DNA of 64,000 bases from Azoarcus sp. (lineage in GTDB: Bacteria; Pseudomonadota; Gammaproteobacteria; Burkholderiales; Rhodocyclaceae), in contig JAUVVG010000014.1 of NCBI GenBank assembly GCA_030604735.1, positions 1-64,000 of the forward strand. The letters run 5' to 3'. A model generated the notes under the pieces. That model ran no database searches, had not been told where the DNA came from, and saw only the letters and a program-made list of their open reading frames with translations. Numbering within the stretch: position 1 is the first letter of the stretch; each line of letters opens with the position of its first letter. Made by a program: the position numbers and the translations under genes. This document shows positions 23,173-32,846 of this stretch, piece after piece.

Positions 23173-23818
23173 CGCCGTTCTGTTCGATCTCGATGGCACG
23201 CTTGCCGACACCGCGCCCGACCTTGGCGCGGCGGTGAACCGCCTGCTCGCGGAGCGGGGCCGCCCTGCCGTCGCACTCGACCAACTGAGGCCGCACACAT
23301 CGAGTGGCGTCAGGGGTATGCTCCTGGCAGCCTTCGACATCCGGCCCGGAGAACTGGACTACGATGCCTTGTCGGAACGCTTTCTCGAACTGTACGAACA
23401 GAATCTCTGTGTCGACACCCGCCTCTTCGACGACATCGACGACCTCCTTTCGTCACTGGAGCGCCGTTCCATCAAGTGGGGCATCGTCACCAACAAACGG
23501 GCACGCTTCACAGACCCCCTGATCGCAGCACTCGATCTACACCATCGCGCCTGCTGTGTCATCAGCGGAGACTCCGCACCCAGGCCGAAACCCGCGCCCG
23601 ATCCGCTTCTCCTGGCCTGCGAGGTCTCGGGTATCGAACCGGCACGCTGCATCTATGTCGGAGACGACTTGCGGGACATCCAGTCTGGCCGGGCCGCCGG
23701 CATGCTCACCGTGGCCGCTGCGTACGGATACCTGGGCCTGGACTCACCGGTTTCCGACTGGGCGGCCGACCACATCATCGATTCACCCGCAGACCTGATT
23801 CGATTGCTCGGACTTTGA
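23162..23818 (+). CDS. gph: Phosphoglycolate phosphatase (HAD family)
   Basis: [52 protein letters not shown] start overlapping ubiG. Confidence 0.9.
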   Translation: MNADAVLFDLDGTLADTAPDLGAAVNRLLAERGRPAVALDQLRPHTSSGVRGMLLAAFDIRPGELDYDALSERFLELYEQNLCVDTRLFDDIDDLLSSLERRSIKWGIVTNKRARFTDPLIAALDLHHRACCVISGDSAPRPKPAPDPLLLACEVSGIEPARCIYVGDDLRDIQSGRAAGMLTVAAAYGYLGLDSPVSDWAADHIIDSPADLIRLLGL

Positions 23819-23885
23819 CGCCGGTCGGTGTTACTATCCCCCTTGAAATGTGAGGCGCCGCCCTCATGTATCAAAAGACTCGAAA

Positions 23886-24263
23886 GGGGCCGACCTGGCT
23901 TCGACGTGGGTCGCGAAGCAGTGCAGTGCATACCGAGGACCAGTCACCTCGTAAATCCATCTGGAAAACTACAAACGCCAACGACGAGCGTTTCGCTCTA
24001 GCCGCTTAACACCGGTTAGCGTTGCACCGGCAGGTCCCTGGGCCGGGTGGTCTTAGCGCAAGCTGAGCCGCTGCAATGTCATTTACAGGGAATCGCGAGC
24101 AGGGTCGGGTTACTTGACCCCGCAGCTAAAGGTAAGGTGACTCGCTTCCGGCCGGCCCGCCTGACGGCTAAGCAGGAAGTTAAACCCAAATAGTCGGGCT
24201 AAGTATGTAGATCTGTCTGTAGAGGGCTTGCGGACGGGGGTTCGATTCCCCCCGGCTCCACCA
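23886..24263 (+). ncRNA. ssrA: tmRNA, tag peptide ANDERFALAA
   Basis: GGGGCCGACCTGGCTTCGACGTG 5' end; reading frame gcc aac gac gag cgt ttc gct cta gcc gct taa; 3' GGTTCGATTCCCCCCGGCTCCACCA. Confidence 0.98.
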
Positions 24264-24269
24264 ATACCC

Positions 24270-24302
24270 AAAACCCCAACCGTTCTCGGTTGGGGTTTTT
24301 TC
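24270..24302 (+). terminator. Rho-independent terminator of ssrA
   Basis: aaaccccaacc-gttctc-ggttggggtttttt. Confidence 0.92.
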
Positions 24303-24304
24303 TT

Positions 24305-24740
24305 GCCCGATCGCCCGCGCGACCTCGATGCGCTTGGGCTGCCCCGTGTCGCCCCCACGCGGCTGGTTCGGCAGGGCCTGCCAACCCGCGTGGGGCACGG
24401 TCTTTAAGCACGTCCGGATCGCAGCGTGTCCGAGCATGGCACGCTTGCCGAGGTGGCACGCAAACCCCCGCAAGCCATCGTCTGCGTGCTGTCGGCTTTG
24501 CGCGTGCACGACCTCACCACGCAGTCGCCATTCGAGGTTTTGCTCGCCATTCCCAACAAGGCGTGCGCGCCGCAGATGGAGTACCCGCTGCTGCACATCG
24601 TGCGCTTCTCGGGTGCCGCGCTGACCAAGGGCATCGAAGACCATCAGCTTGATGGCGTCACCGTGCACGTGACTAACGTCGCCAGGACCGTGGCCGACTG
24701 CTTCAAGTTCCGCAACAAGATCGGCCTCGATGTGGCGATA
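24305..24740 (+). pseudogene. Decayed AbiEi-family antitoxin (type IV TA) remnant
   Basis: One frame reads RPRDLDALGLPRVAPTRLVRQGLPTRVGHGL*ARPDRSVSEHGTLAEVARKPPQAIVCVLSALRVHDLTTQSPFEV...HIVRFSGAALTKGIEDHQLDGVTVHVTNVARTVADCFKFRNKIGLDVA: AbiEi-like with TAA at 24405-24407 and truncated N- and C-termini. Confidence 0.8.
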
Positions 24741-25060
24741 TCGGCTTCTGCTCAAGGGAGCCTTGCTGTTTGACCTGTGGTTTGACATTCCACATCGCCC
24801 AAGCACACCGACTTCGATGGCGACACCCTTCGCCAAGCGATTCGGGCGACTTTTGATCGACGCAAGACCGCTCTGACTGGGGATGCCCCAGTCGGCCTCA
24901 CCGATGCGTTTGCGCAAGATGCGCAGAAACGGGCGCAATGGCAGGCCTTCCTGAGAAAGAACCGTCTGAAAGCGCCGCCACTGAATGACGTCATTGCAGC
25001 ACTGGTCGCATTCATGCTTCCCGTCATCAAGGCGGCCCCAAGCCAACGCGGTGTTTTCTG
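24735..25060 (+). pseudogene. Decayed AbiEii-family nucleotidyltransferase toxin remnant
   Basis: RYRLLLKGALLFDLWFDIPHRP in one frame, then HTDFDGDTLRQAIRATFDRRKTALTGDAPVGLTDAFAQDAQKRAQWQAFLRKNRLKAPPLNDVI in another: conserved AbiEii segments with internal deletions. Confidence 0.78.
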
Positions 25061-25106
25061 GCGGGCGGAACAACCCTTGATCGCAAATCGAGCAGTGGTC
25101 TCGGAC

Positions 25107-26183
25107 TCACTGGATCACGGCCTTGGAACGCTGTCCGTGTGCCCTGGGCGCCGACGGTCGCGCAAACTCCGGGATCCGGAAGCGTTTGCGATACGCCCCC
25201 GGGGCAACGCCGGTGGTGCGCTTGAACAGGCGTCGGAAGAAGGCCGGATCCTCGTAGCCGACGCGCCAGCTGATCTCGTCGACCGACGCGTCGGTCCGTT
25301 CGAGCCGGCGCTTGGCGTCTTCGATGCGCAGGCGCTGGACATACGCGATCGGAGTGAGGCCGGTCGCGCTCGTGAAGCGCCGCTTGAACGTGCGTTCGGC
25401 CAGCTTCGATCGCTTGATCATCGCCTCCACCGGATTTGCCACGGAGAAGTGCTCAACAAGCCATTGTTGCGCACTCTGGATCTCGCCATCGCCATGGTCG
25501 CTGCGCCCCTCGAACACGATGAAGGGCGTCAGCCCGTCCTGATGCCACTGCAGCGCGAACAGGCGCGCCACCTCCTGCGCGTCGGTCGCACCTGAATAGC
25601 GCGCGATGAGGTAGAGCACCATGTCATGCCAGGTCGTCGATGCGCCCGAGCTGACCAGCTCTTCGCGCAGGCCGGAAATCACGAGTACGCGCTCCGGATG
25701 GACAGGCACTGCCGGATAGGTGATCGAGAACGCGCGCGCGTAGCCGTAGTGTACGGTCGCGTCCCGGCCGTCGAAGAGCCCCGTCTCCGCCAGCAGGAAG
25801 ATGCCCGAGCAGGCCGAGCACAGAATGGCGCCGCGTTCGTACATCCGCTGCAACCAGCCCACCAGGCGGGGATAGCGGCCTGGCCGCCAGCCTTCGGTCG
25901 GCAGCAGGATCGACGGCACGATCACGATGTCGCTGGTCTCGATGCCGTCGATCGAGCGTTGCACGTCGATCGGCACACCGCTGGCCAGCGCCAGCGGCCC
26001 GGTCGCCTCGCCCACGATTTCCACCTGAAACGGCGCGCGTGGGCCGGCGTTCGACATGCGCATCAGCGAGAACGCATTCATTACATCGTAAATGCCGAAC
26101 AGCGTGGATACCACCGCGTCAGGCAACGCCACGAGGCTGACATGGCGCGGGCTCGCTCCTGCGTGGGTCGGTGGTTTAGGCAT
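25107..26183 (-). CDS. GlxA-type transcriptional regulator (DJ-1/PfpI domain + AraC HTH)
   Basis: HVSLVALPDAVVSTLFGIYDVM; ILCSACSGIFLLAETGL; C-terminal AraC HTH SVDEISWRVGYEDPAFFRRLFKRTTGVAPGAYRKRF. Confidence 0.92.
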   Translation of the reverse strand: MPKPPTHAGASPRHVSLVALPDAVVSTLFGIYDVMNAFSLMRMSNAGPRAPFQVEIVGEATGPLALASGVPIDVQRSIDGIETSDIVIVPSILLPTEGWRPGRYPRLVGWLQRMYERGAILCSACSGIFLLAETGLFDGRDATVHYGYARAFSITYPAVPVHPERVLVISGLREELVSSGASTTWHDMVLYLIARYSGATDAQEVARLFALQWHQDGLTPFIVFEGRSDHGDGEIQSAQQWLVEHFSVANPVEAMIKRSKLAERTFKRRFTSATGLTPIAYVQRLRIEDAKRRLERTDASVDEISWRVGYEDPAFFRRLFKRTTGVAPGAYRKRFRIPEFARPSAPRAHGQRSKAVIQ

Positions 26184-26347
26184 GGTGAGCAACTCTCCCT
26201 GACTGGGCCGCCGGGTAGGAGACCTCATTTCCAAGCGAAGTGGCACGAACGGACCGTTTTCGGGCGATTCCGACTCTGCTCCGAACGCAGTCGCTTATCC
26301 ATCATAGGCACGTCCACTGGACATTCCACCATTTCAGGAGAACTGCC

Positions 26348-27661
26348 ATGACACGTTCATTTCGTCTGAACCACTCGCAACTGTTCGCGGCGCTCGCCCT
26401 CGCGGCCCTGGTCGCACCTTCACAGGCCGCCATGCCCCCGAAGACGTGGTGCGCCGACCGCTGCGACCAGATCGTCATCGACTGGAACCAGCACACACAC
26501 CAAGTCATCAAGGCCGCTGACGGCTATCAGAACCCGATGGCCGCATCGCGCACTCTGGCGATGGTACATCTGGCAATGCACGATGCGGTGAACGCCGCAC
26601 AGCCACGCTACCGCCCGTACGCCTACGCGCCCGAGGGGGATGCCCTGAAGACACCGGCCGATGCCGCCGTGGCCGCCGCAGTGGCGGCGCACGACGTGCT
26701 GGCCGGGCTGTATCCGGAGCACAAGGCGCTTTTGCGTGCCACCCTCGACGCGACATTGCACGATTCCGGCATCGGCTCTGCGGTCAAGCAGGGTGAGAAG
26801 CTCGGCGCAGCCGCCGCCGCCGCGATGTTGGCAAAACGCGCGGACGACGGTAGTCAATCCGCGGAAACCTACCAACCCGACACACGGCCCGGCGACTATC
26901 AGTTCGTCCCCGGCTTCGACTTCATCGCCTCGCCACACTGGCGCAACGTCACGCCATTCACGATGCGTGCGGCGGACCAGTTCCGGGTGACTGCACCGCC
27001 ACCTCTGTCGAGCGCAGCCTACGCCGCCGACTTCAACGAGGTGAAGGCCACCGGCAGCCAGGCGGGCGATGCACAGCGCAGCTTGGCACAGACGCAATAC
27101 GCGGCCTACTGGTACGAGTTCTCCGACAGCGGCTGGAACCGCGTCGCCCGCAGCGTGGCGCGCGACAAACCGCAGGACCTGTGGCAGCGCGCTCGCACCT
27201 TCGCGCTGCTCAACGCGGTGATGGCCGACGCCTATATCGCGGGCTGGGACTCGAAGATGCACTACAACCTGTGGCGCCCGGTGACGGCGATCCGGCAGGC
27301 TGCGAATGACGACAATCCGGCCACCCAGGCCGATGCGCAGTGGGCGCCGCTTCTGCCCACGCCGCCGATTCAGGATCACCCGTCCACCCATAGCGCGCTC
27401 GGCGCTGCGGCTGCAGTCGCACTGGCGCACGGTTTCGGCAGCGACGATGTGGCGTTCACGATGGCGTCGCCAAGTGCACTGCCCGAGGCGCCCGAGCGCA
27501 GTTTCGACAGTTTCAGCACCGCCGCGCACGAGAACGCCGATTCGCGCGTGCGCGCCGGTCTGCACTTCCGCTTCGCGACCACTGCAGGGCTGCAACTCGG
27601 CGAGCGGATCGCTCAGCATGCGATCCAGAGCCTGCTCGGCGCGGTTGCGAGCCCGTACTAA
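26348..27661 (+). CDS. Secreted vanadium-dependent haloperoxidase-like / PAP2 superfamily protein
   Basis: Signal peptide; KMHYNLWRP (K-x6-RP), HPSTHSALGAA (PSxH), SRVRAGLHFRF (SRxxxGxH). Confidence 0.85.
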   Translation: MTRSFRLNHSQLFAALALAALVAPSQAAMPPKTWCADRCDQIVIDWNQHTHQVIKAADGYQNPMAASRTLAMVHLAMHDAVNAAQPRYRPYAYAPEGDALKTPADAAVAAAVAAHDVLAGLYPEHKALLRATLDATLHDSGIGSAVKQGEKLGAAAAAAMLAKRADDGSQSAETYQPDTRPGDYQFVPGFDFIASPHWRNVTPFTMRAADQFRVTAPPPLSSAAYAADFNEVKATGSQAGDAQRSLAQTQYAAYWYEFSDSGWNRVARSVARDKPQDLWQRARTFALLNAVMADAYIAGWDSKMHYNLWRPVTAIRQAANDDNPATQADAQWAPLLPTPPIQDHPSTHSALGAAAAVALAHGFGSDDVAFTMASPSALPEAPERSFDSFSTAAHENADSRVRAGLHFRFATTAGLQLGERIAQHAIQSLLGAVASPY

Positions 27662-27692
27662 TAACGCAAATCAAGACATCACGGAGAAGTAA

Positions 27693-28760
27693 ATGGATAC
27701 CGCATTGATTGATCAAACAAAGCTCGAGTCCTTCGTCATGCGTGCCCTCGGTGACCTGTCCTCCGGCTACGCCGGCGTGATGGTCAGTCTGGGCAGCAAG
27801 CTCGGGCTGTACAAGGCGATGTCGGGTACCGGCCCGCTCAGCGCGAAGGAACTCGCCGCGCGCAGCGGCTGCGCCGAACGTTACGTGCGCGAGTGGCTGA
27901 ACGCGCAGGCCGCCGGCGGCTACGTCGATTACCACGCGGTCAGCGACACCTACGAGCTCACCCCCGAGCAGGCAATGGTGCTGGCCGATGAGGACAGCGC
28001 GGTCTACATCCCGCACGCGTGGAACGTGCCGGCCTCGATGTGGTTCGACGAGGAGAAAACCCTCGCGGCGTTTCGCACCGGCAACGGCGTGGCCTGGGGC
28101 GAGCACGACGGCCGTCTGCAATGCGGTGTGGCGGCGTTCTATCGCAACGGCTATCGGGCGAGCCTGGTGCCGCAGTGGCTGCCCGCCCTCGACGGCGTCA
28201 TAGACAGGCTGGAGGCCGGCATCAGCGTCGCCGACGTCGGCTGCGGCCACGGTCACTCGACCGTGCTGATGGCGAAGGCCTTCCCTCGGTCCCGCTTTTA
28301 CGGCTTCGACGCGCACCCGGCCTCGATCGACGCGGCACGGGGCAACGCGACCGAGGCCGGCGTCGCCGAGCGCGTCCGCTTCGACGTCGCCCGGGCGGTG
28401 GACTACCCGGATGAGCATTACGGTCTGATCTGCTTCTTCGACTGCCTGCATGACATGGGCGACCCGGTCGCCGCCGCCCGCTACGCCGCCCGGGTGCTGG
28501 CGCCGGACGGTACGGTGATGTTGGTCGAGCCGTTCGCCCACGATCGCGTCGAGCAAAACCTGTCGCCGGTAGCGCGGATGTACTACGCGGCATCGAGCAC
28601 GATCTGCTGCGCTCACGCGATCTCCGAGGGCGGCCATGTCGTGCTCGGCGCCCAGGCCGGAGAGGCGCGCCTGGCTGACGTGTTCCGCAAGGCGGGCTTC
28701 ACCCACTTCCGCCGCGCGGCCGAAACCCCCTTCAACCTGATTCTCGAAGCCCGTCGCTGA
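27693..28760 (+). CDS. Class I SAM-dependent methyltransferase with N-terminal winged-helix region
   Basis: VADVGCGHGHSTVLMAKAFP; N-terminal LGLYKAMSGTGPLSAKELAARSGCAERYVREWLNAQAAGGYV. Confidence 0.88.
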   Translation: MDTALIDQTKLESFVMRALGDLSSGYAGVMVSLGSKLGLYKAMSGTGPLSAKELAARSGCAERYVREWLNAQAAGGYVDYHAVSDTYELTPEQAMVLADEDSAVYIPHAWNVPASMWFDEEKTLAAFRTGNGVAWGEHDGRLQCGVAAFYRNGYRASLVPQWLPALDGVIDRLEAGISVADVGCGHGHSTVLMAKAFPRSRFYGFDAHPASIDAARGNATEAGVAERVRFDVARAVDYPDEHYGLICFFDCLHDMGDPVAAARYAARVLAPDGTVMLVEPFAHDRVEQNLSPVARMYYAASSTICCAHAISEGGHVVLGAQAGEARLADVFRKAGFTHFRRAAETPFNLILEARR

Positions 28761-28921
28761 AGGCCACCGAAGGAGCGGCCGTTCCGGACACCGATCAGAG
28801 CGAACAACCTGCTTGATCGTTCACGACCGGTTTTCCATATAAGGGCAATCCACGGCATAATCCAGGGCCGACCGACGGACGACACCGTTGGTCTTTTCAT
28901 TTCATACGACAGCCCCGGATC

Positions 28922-29701
28922 ATGGCCGACCTGCTCTGGCACCAATACGTACTGATCGGACTGATCTTCGTCTGGAGCGGCTTCGTGCGCACCGGGCTGG
29001 GTTTTGGCGGTGCGGTGCTGGCGCTGCCGTTTCTGCTGATCGTGCTGAACGAGCCGCTGGTGTTCCTGCCGATCATCGCGGTTCATCTGATGATCTTCTC
29101 GAGCTGGATCGCCTGGAAGGGCTACCGGCAACTGCGGCTGGAGCGCCAGGGGCAGGCGGTCGAGAGCAACATCGACTGGGGCTACCTCGGCTACGCGATG
29201 AAGATCATGATCATCCCGAAGCTGATCGGGGTGATCGGCCTGCTGACCCTGCCGCCGCAGGTGATGACCTCGATCATTTTCGTCATCGTGATCGGCTACG
29301 CGATCGGCTATCTGCTGAACAAGCCGATCAAGAGCAAGAACAAGACGCTGGACATCGTGCTGCTGATGCTGGGCGGCTATGTCAGCGGCACCTCTCTGAT
29401 CGGCGCACCACTACTGGTCGCGGTGTTCGCGTCGCATGTCGCCAAGCACCAGCTGCGCGATACGCTGTTCGTGCTGTGGTTCATCCTGGTGTTGATCAAG
29501 ATGGTGTCGTTCATCATCTTCGGTGTGGATCTCCAGCTGATCCACCATCTGTGGCTGTTGCCCTGCGCCTACATCGGCCACCTGATCGGCGAGCGCTTTC
29601 ATCGCTACCTGGTCAATGCCGACACGCCGATCTTCTTTCGGGTGCTGGGTCTGGTGCTGATCGTCGTGAGCGTGGCCGGGCTGTTGAAACCGCCGGGCTG
29701 A
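28922..29701 (+). CDS. TauE/SafE family sulfite exporter-like membrane protein
   Basis: Multi-TM; FVRTGLGFGGAVLALPFLL; YVSGTSLIGAPLLVAVF. Confidence 0.85.
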   Translation: MADLLWHQYVLIGLIFVWSGFVRTGLGFGGAVLALPFLLIVLNEPLVFLPIIAVHLMIFSSWIAWKGYRQLRLERQGQAVESNIDWGYLGYAMKIMIIPKLIGVIGLLTLPPQVMTSIIFVIVIGYAIGYLLNKPIKSKNKTLDIVLLMLGGYVSGTSLIGAPLLVAVFASHVAKHQLRDTLFVLWFILVLIKMVSFIIFGVDLQLIHHLWLLPCAYIGHLIGERFHRYLVNADTPIFFRVLGLVLIVVSVAGLLKPPG

Positions 29702-29779
29702 CGCCAACCCACTTCGGTCGGCCTCGCAAGAAATCGGGGGCGCCTCAACCGGCCAGGAAGACCCCGCTTGCATGGCAAG

Positions 29780-29817
29780 GCGCTTTCCCTCGACCTGCTT
29801 CATCGGCAGGAAAGCGC
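29780..29817. other. Inverted repeat between convergent genes (terminator-like, no clear T-tract)
   Basis: gcgctttcc-N20-ggaaagcgc. Confidence 0.4.
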
Positions 29818-29875
29818 ATGACGAGTCGCTAGAACGATCGAGTGCCTCGACACCGTGTCGTTCCGGCCATAAGCC

Positions 29876-30325
29876 TCAACCCCGTGCCGGCACCATGATC
29901 TCGGCCTGGCCTTCGAGCACCACCTTGCCGGCCACGGTGCACACGGTATCGAACGTCGCACGACGCTTTTCCGGGTTGAGCGCGGTCACGGTAACCTTGG
30001 CGACCACGGTATCGCCAATCTTCACCGGCGCCTTGAACTTGAGCGACTGCGCCAGGTAGATGCAACCCGGCCCCGGCAACTTGGTGCCGAACACGGTTGA
30101 GATGTAGCTCGCCGACAGCATGCCGTGGGCGATCCGCCCGCCGAACATGGTCGATGCGGCGAACTCGCCGTCCACATGCACCGGGTTGGTGTCACCCGAC
30201 ACGCCTGCGAAGGCGAAGATGTCGGCCTCCGACACCGTCCGGCCCACCGACGCACTCATGCCGACGGTCAGCTCTTCGAAGTCGTAGCCGTAGCAGTCTG
30301 AAAAATCCCGCGTTGAATCACTCAT
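29876..30325 (-). CDS. MaoC-like (R)-specific enoyl-CoA hydratase
   Basis: DIFAFAGVSGDTNPVHVDGEFAASTMFGGRIAHGMLSASYISTVFG hot-dog motif. Confidence 0.9.
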   Translation of the reverse strand: MSDSTRDFSDCYGYDFEELTVGMSASVGRTVSEADIFAFAGVSGDTNPVHVDGEFAASTMFGGRIAHGMLSASYISTVFGTKLPGPGCIYLAQSLKFKAPVKIGDTVVAKVTVTALNPEKRRATFDTVCTVAGKVVLEGQAEIMVPARG

Positions 30326-30372
30326 TGTTTCTCATACTCCTTGATTGAAATTGCCCTGGACCGACTCGCCGC

Positions 30373-31701
30373 TCAAAACCAGCGCCTCAACTCCATATAA
30401 ACACGATCGCGATCGTCAAACCGGCCGAACAGGCCTTGATCACGCCCGCCGAAGATATCGGCCCCGAACTGTCCGCGCCACTCCTGGGTGATGTTCCAGA
30501 TCAGTTTGGGGCGCAACATGTAGTCACTGCGATTGAAGCTGCTCGCATACAGGACTTCGGCCTCGAAACGATCCCCGAACTTGCGATTCACCAGCAGGGT
30601 GTAACCGGTCTCGTTGCGGTCGAATCCGAGACTACGGTCGTGATCGAAGGCGTGTCTTCCATATAACTGCATGTTTACCCGCCAGTCGCCGCGTGGGATA
30701 TCGACACCGACGACATAATCGAGCATGTCGGACGCCTTCAGCCCGAACCGCGCGCTCGGGTCGGTGGAATTGAACTTGCGGCCGGCGGTATGCACCGCCT
30801 CCCCCTTCAGCACGAAGGCGCCGTAATCTTTCGAGAACGTCCCACCCACCTGCTTGATCCGATCGTTCCGGAGTTCCAGCCCGCGCCCCGGTATCGAGTA
30901 CAACGTCGGCGCCACGTCGCGGCTCTGATAGTAGAACGCGGTGAGATCCCAACCTTCGATCAGGCGCGACACCCGCACACCCCAGTTGGTGTTCGACAAG
31001 TTCGACGACGGCCGTTCGTTACGAACCCGGACTTCCGGCGGCAGCGGGAAGGGGTAGAAATCCGCACCGGGCTTGCCAACCTCGTCATAGCTCGGAAACG
31101 GCACCCACAACAGCTCGAAGTGGGTCTCACCGGCGAAGTACTCGGCGCGTGCAGCCCACTGAGGAATCCGCATGGTTTCGAACTCGGGCAGGAAGAACTC
31201 GCGCATGTCTCGGGCGGACACGACGTCGGCCAGGAACAAACCGACCATTTCCCCCCACACCACATGCTGGCGCCCGAGCCGGAACTCCCACTCGCCGGCA
31301 TTGAAGTCGAGATAGGCCTCCCGCACAGAGAAATCCCGCCGCTGGTCGCGCCTGACCGGCCCCGGGTAGTAGCCACTTTCGACATCGTAGGCCGCATCCG
31401 CGTCAGCACGTCCGGACAGTTTGAAGCGGGCGCTGCTCCCAAGACGGCCAGTCGCGGCGAGCTCGAAACGGGCCCGCAACTTGGACCAATGGGTCGGACT
31501 GGCATGCGTGTAAGCCGCAGCGAACTCCCCATATCCGCTCAGGCGCAAGCCCGAACCACCCACCACCCCGACACCCCGGTCTGCCGTGTCGAGCGGCGCA
31601 TCCAGGTCGAACAAGTCATCGAGGTCATCCGAGGCAAGGATCGGCCCGCAAATGCACGCCGACACCACCCCCGTCAGCAACAGCCGTCTCATCGTGGTCA
31701 C
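30373..31701 (-). CDS. DUF1302-like outer membrane beta-barrel protein
   Basis: Signal peptide; REAYLDFNAGEWEFRLGRQHVVWGEMVGLFLADVVSARDMREFFLPEFE; terminal aromatic ELRRWF; start at MRRLLLTGVVS assumed. Confidence 0.8.
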   Translation of the reverse strand: MTTMRRLLLTGVVSACICGPILASDDLDDLFDLDAPLDTADRGVGVVGGSGLRLSGYGEFAAAYTHASPTHWSKLRARFELAATGRLGSSARFKLSGRADADAAYDVESGYYPGPVRRDQRRDFSVREAYLDFNAGEWEFRLGRQHVVWGEMVGLFLADVVSARDMREFFLPEFETMRIPQWAARAEYFAGETHFELLWVPFPSYDEVGKPGADFYPFPLPPEVRVRNERPSSNLSNTNWGVRVSRLIEGWDLTAFYYQSRDVAPTLYSIPGRGLELRNDRIKQVGGTFSKDYGAFVLKGEAVHTAGRKFNSTDPSARFGLKASDMLDYVVGVDIPRGDWRVNMQLYGRHAFDHDRSLGFDRNETGYTLLVNRKFGDRFEAEVLYASSFNRSDYMLRPKLIWNITQEWRGQFGADIFGGRDQGLFGRFDDRDRVYMELRRWF

Positions 31702-31780
31702 CGCATGCCTCCCATCCCAGTTTCGCATCCCCAAGTCGCGCCCATAGTTCATGCGCCAATTTCGCGTTCCGTCCCCATGC

Positions 31781-32530
31781 TCAGATCTCGGGATCCTCAT
31801 CATCCCGCTCTCGCTTGTCCTGAACGAATACCCAGCGCCCGTCCGCCTTCATTCCAAGCGCCACGACCTTGCCATCTTCGACGCGCACCAGCCGGTCTGC
31901 CATGTTCATCACCCGCTTGTCGTGTGTCGAAAAAATGAAGGTGGTGCCGGACTTGCGGTTGATGTCCTTCATCAAACGCAGAATGCTCTTGCCGGTTTCC
32001 TTGTCGAGGTTGGCGGTCGGCTCGTCCGCCAACACCACCTTGGAATGCGTCGCCAACGCACGCGCGATAGCGACCCGCTGCCGCTGACCACCAGAGAGTT
32101 GATTCGGGCGATGCTTGGCATAGCGGGTCAAACCGACCATGCCGAGATAGTGCGCAACCCGCTCGCGACGCTCGGCCTTGCCGAGCTCGCGCAGCTGAAG
32201 CAACGGATACTCGACGTTCTCTTCGGCAGACAACACCGGAAGCAGGTTGAAGGTCTGGAAGATGAATCCGATCGTGCGTGCACGCAGATCCGCAAGTTGA
32301 TCCGGGGTCTGCCCGGAAACGTCGCGCCCATCGATCAGAACCCGACCGGTGCTGGGCGTATCGATACAACCGATGATATTGAGCAAGGTCGACTTGCCGC
32401 TTCCCGACGGACCGGCAATCGCCAGAAACACCCCCGGTTCGATCGACAAGGTCACGTCCTGCAAAGCATTGACGGTCTGCTCGCCCAGTGCGTAATGTTT
32501 GCTGACGTTCTCAACCTGTACGATCGCCAT
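31781..32530 (-). CDS. ABC transporter ATP-binding protein (LolD/MacB class)
   Basis: GPSGSGKSTLLNIIGCID Walker A; LSGGQRQRVAIARAL signature; VVLADEPTANLD Walker B. Confidence 0.95.
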   Translation of the reverse strand: MAIVQVENVSKHYALGEQTVNALQDVTLSIEPGVFLAIAGPSGSGKSTLLNIIGCIDTPSTGRVLIDGRDVSGQTPDQLADLRARTIGFIFQTFNLLPVLSAEENVEYPLLQLRELGKAERRERVAHYLGMVGLTRYAKHRPNQLSGGQRQRVAIARALATHSKVVLADEPTANLDKETGKSILRLMKDINRKSGTTFIFSTHDKRVMNMADRLVRVEDGKVVALGMKADGRWVFVQDKRERDDEDPEI

Positions 32531-32846
32531 GCTGTCGGGTCACCGAAGATGATTCGCCATAAGCATAACATCCAAGACACCAAGCATTCGCAGCTTCCAA
32601 TCGTTTGGACGTAAGGACAACCGCTCACCAAGCCACGTTTGATAGCCTTCATCCCCCAAGAGCGTCTGATTCAGCACCTGCATTTTCGTGAAGGGGAGTT
32701 CTTGAGTCACCGCCCAAAACATGAATTCTTACATCGAATGCGCGAACCGAAAAACAGTTCAATAGATATACTTCCGGTCAAGTTTAATTTAGCGTCTGCT
32801 GTGACTTCCGTCACGTTATGTGCAACTGGAGTATCCGGTGCTCGAA

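Noticed and set aside
24290-24652. 120-aa ORF starting inside the ssrA terminator
   Set aside because: Alternative frame over the decayed abiEi remnant; the AbiEi-like similarity is in a different frame.
26420-28706. Long minus-strand ORFs (26420..27619 and 27513..28706) antisense to the haloperoxidase-like and methyltransferase genes
   Set aside because: The plus-strand frames carry clear signal peptide, catalytic and SAM-binding motifs; the antisense frames do not.
28935-28950. TGGCACC upstream/inside the TauE-like gene as a sigma54 promoter
   Set aside because: No GC at the required -12 spacing and it lies within the coding start.
32540-32722. Small ORFs in the gap upstream of the ABC ATPase as a possible carrier protein (ACP)
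   Set aside because: No D-S-L phosphopantetheine motif or ACP-like composition.
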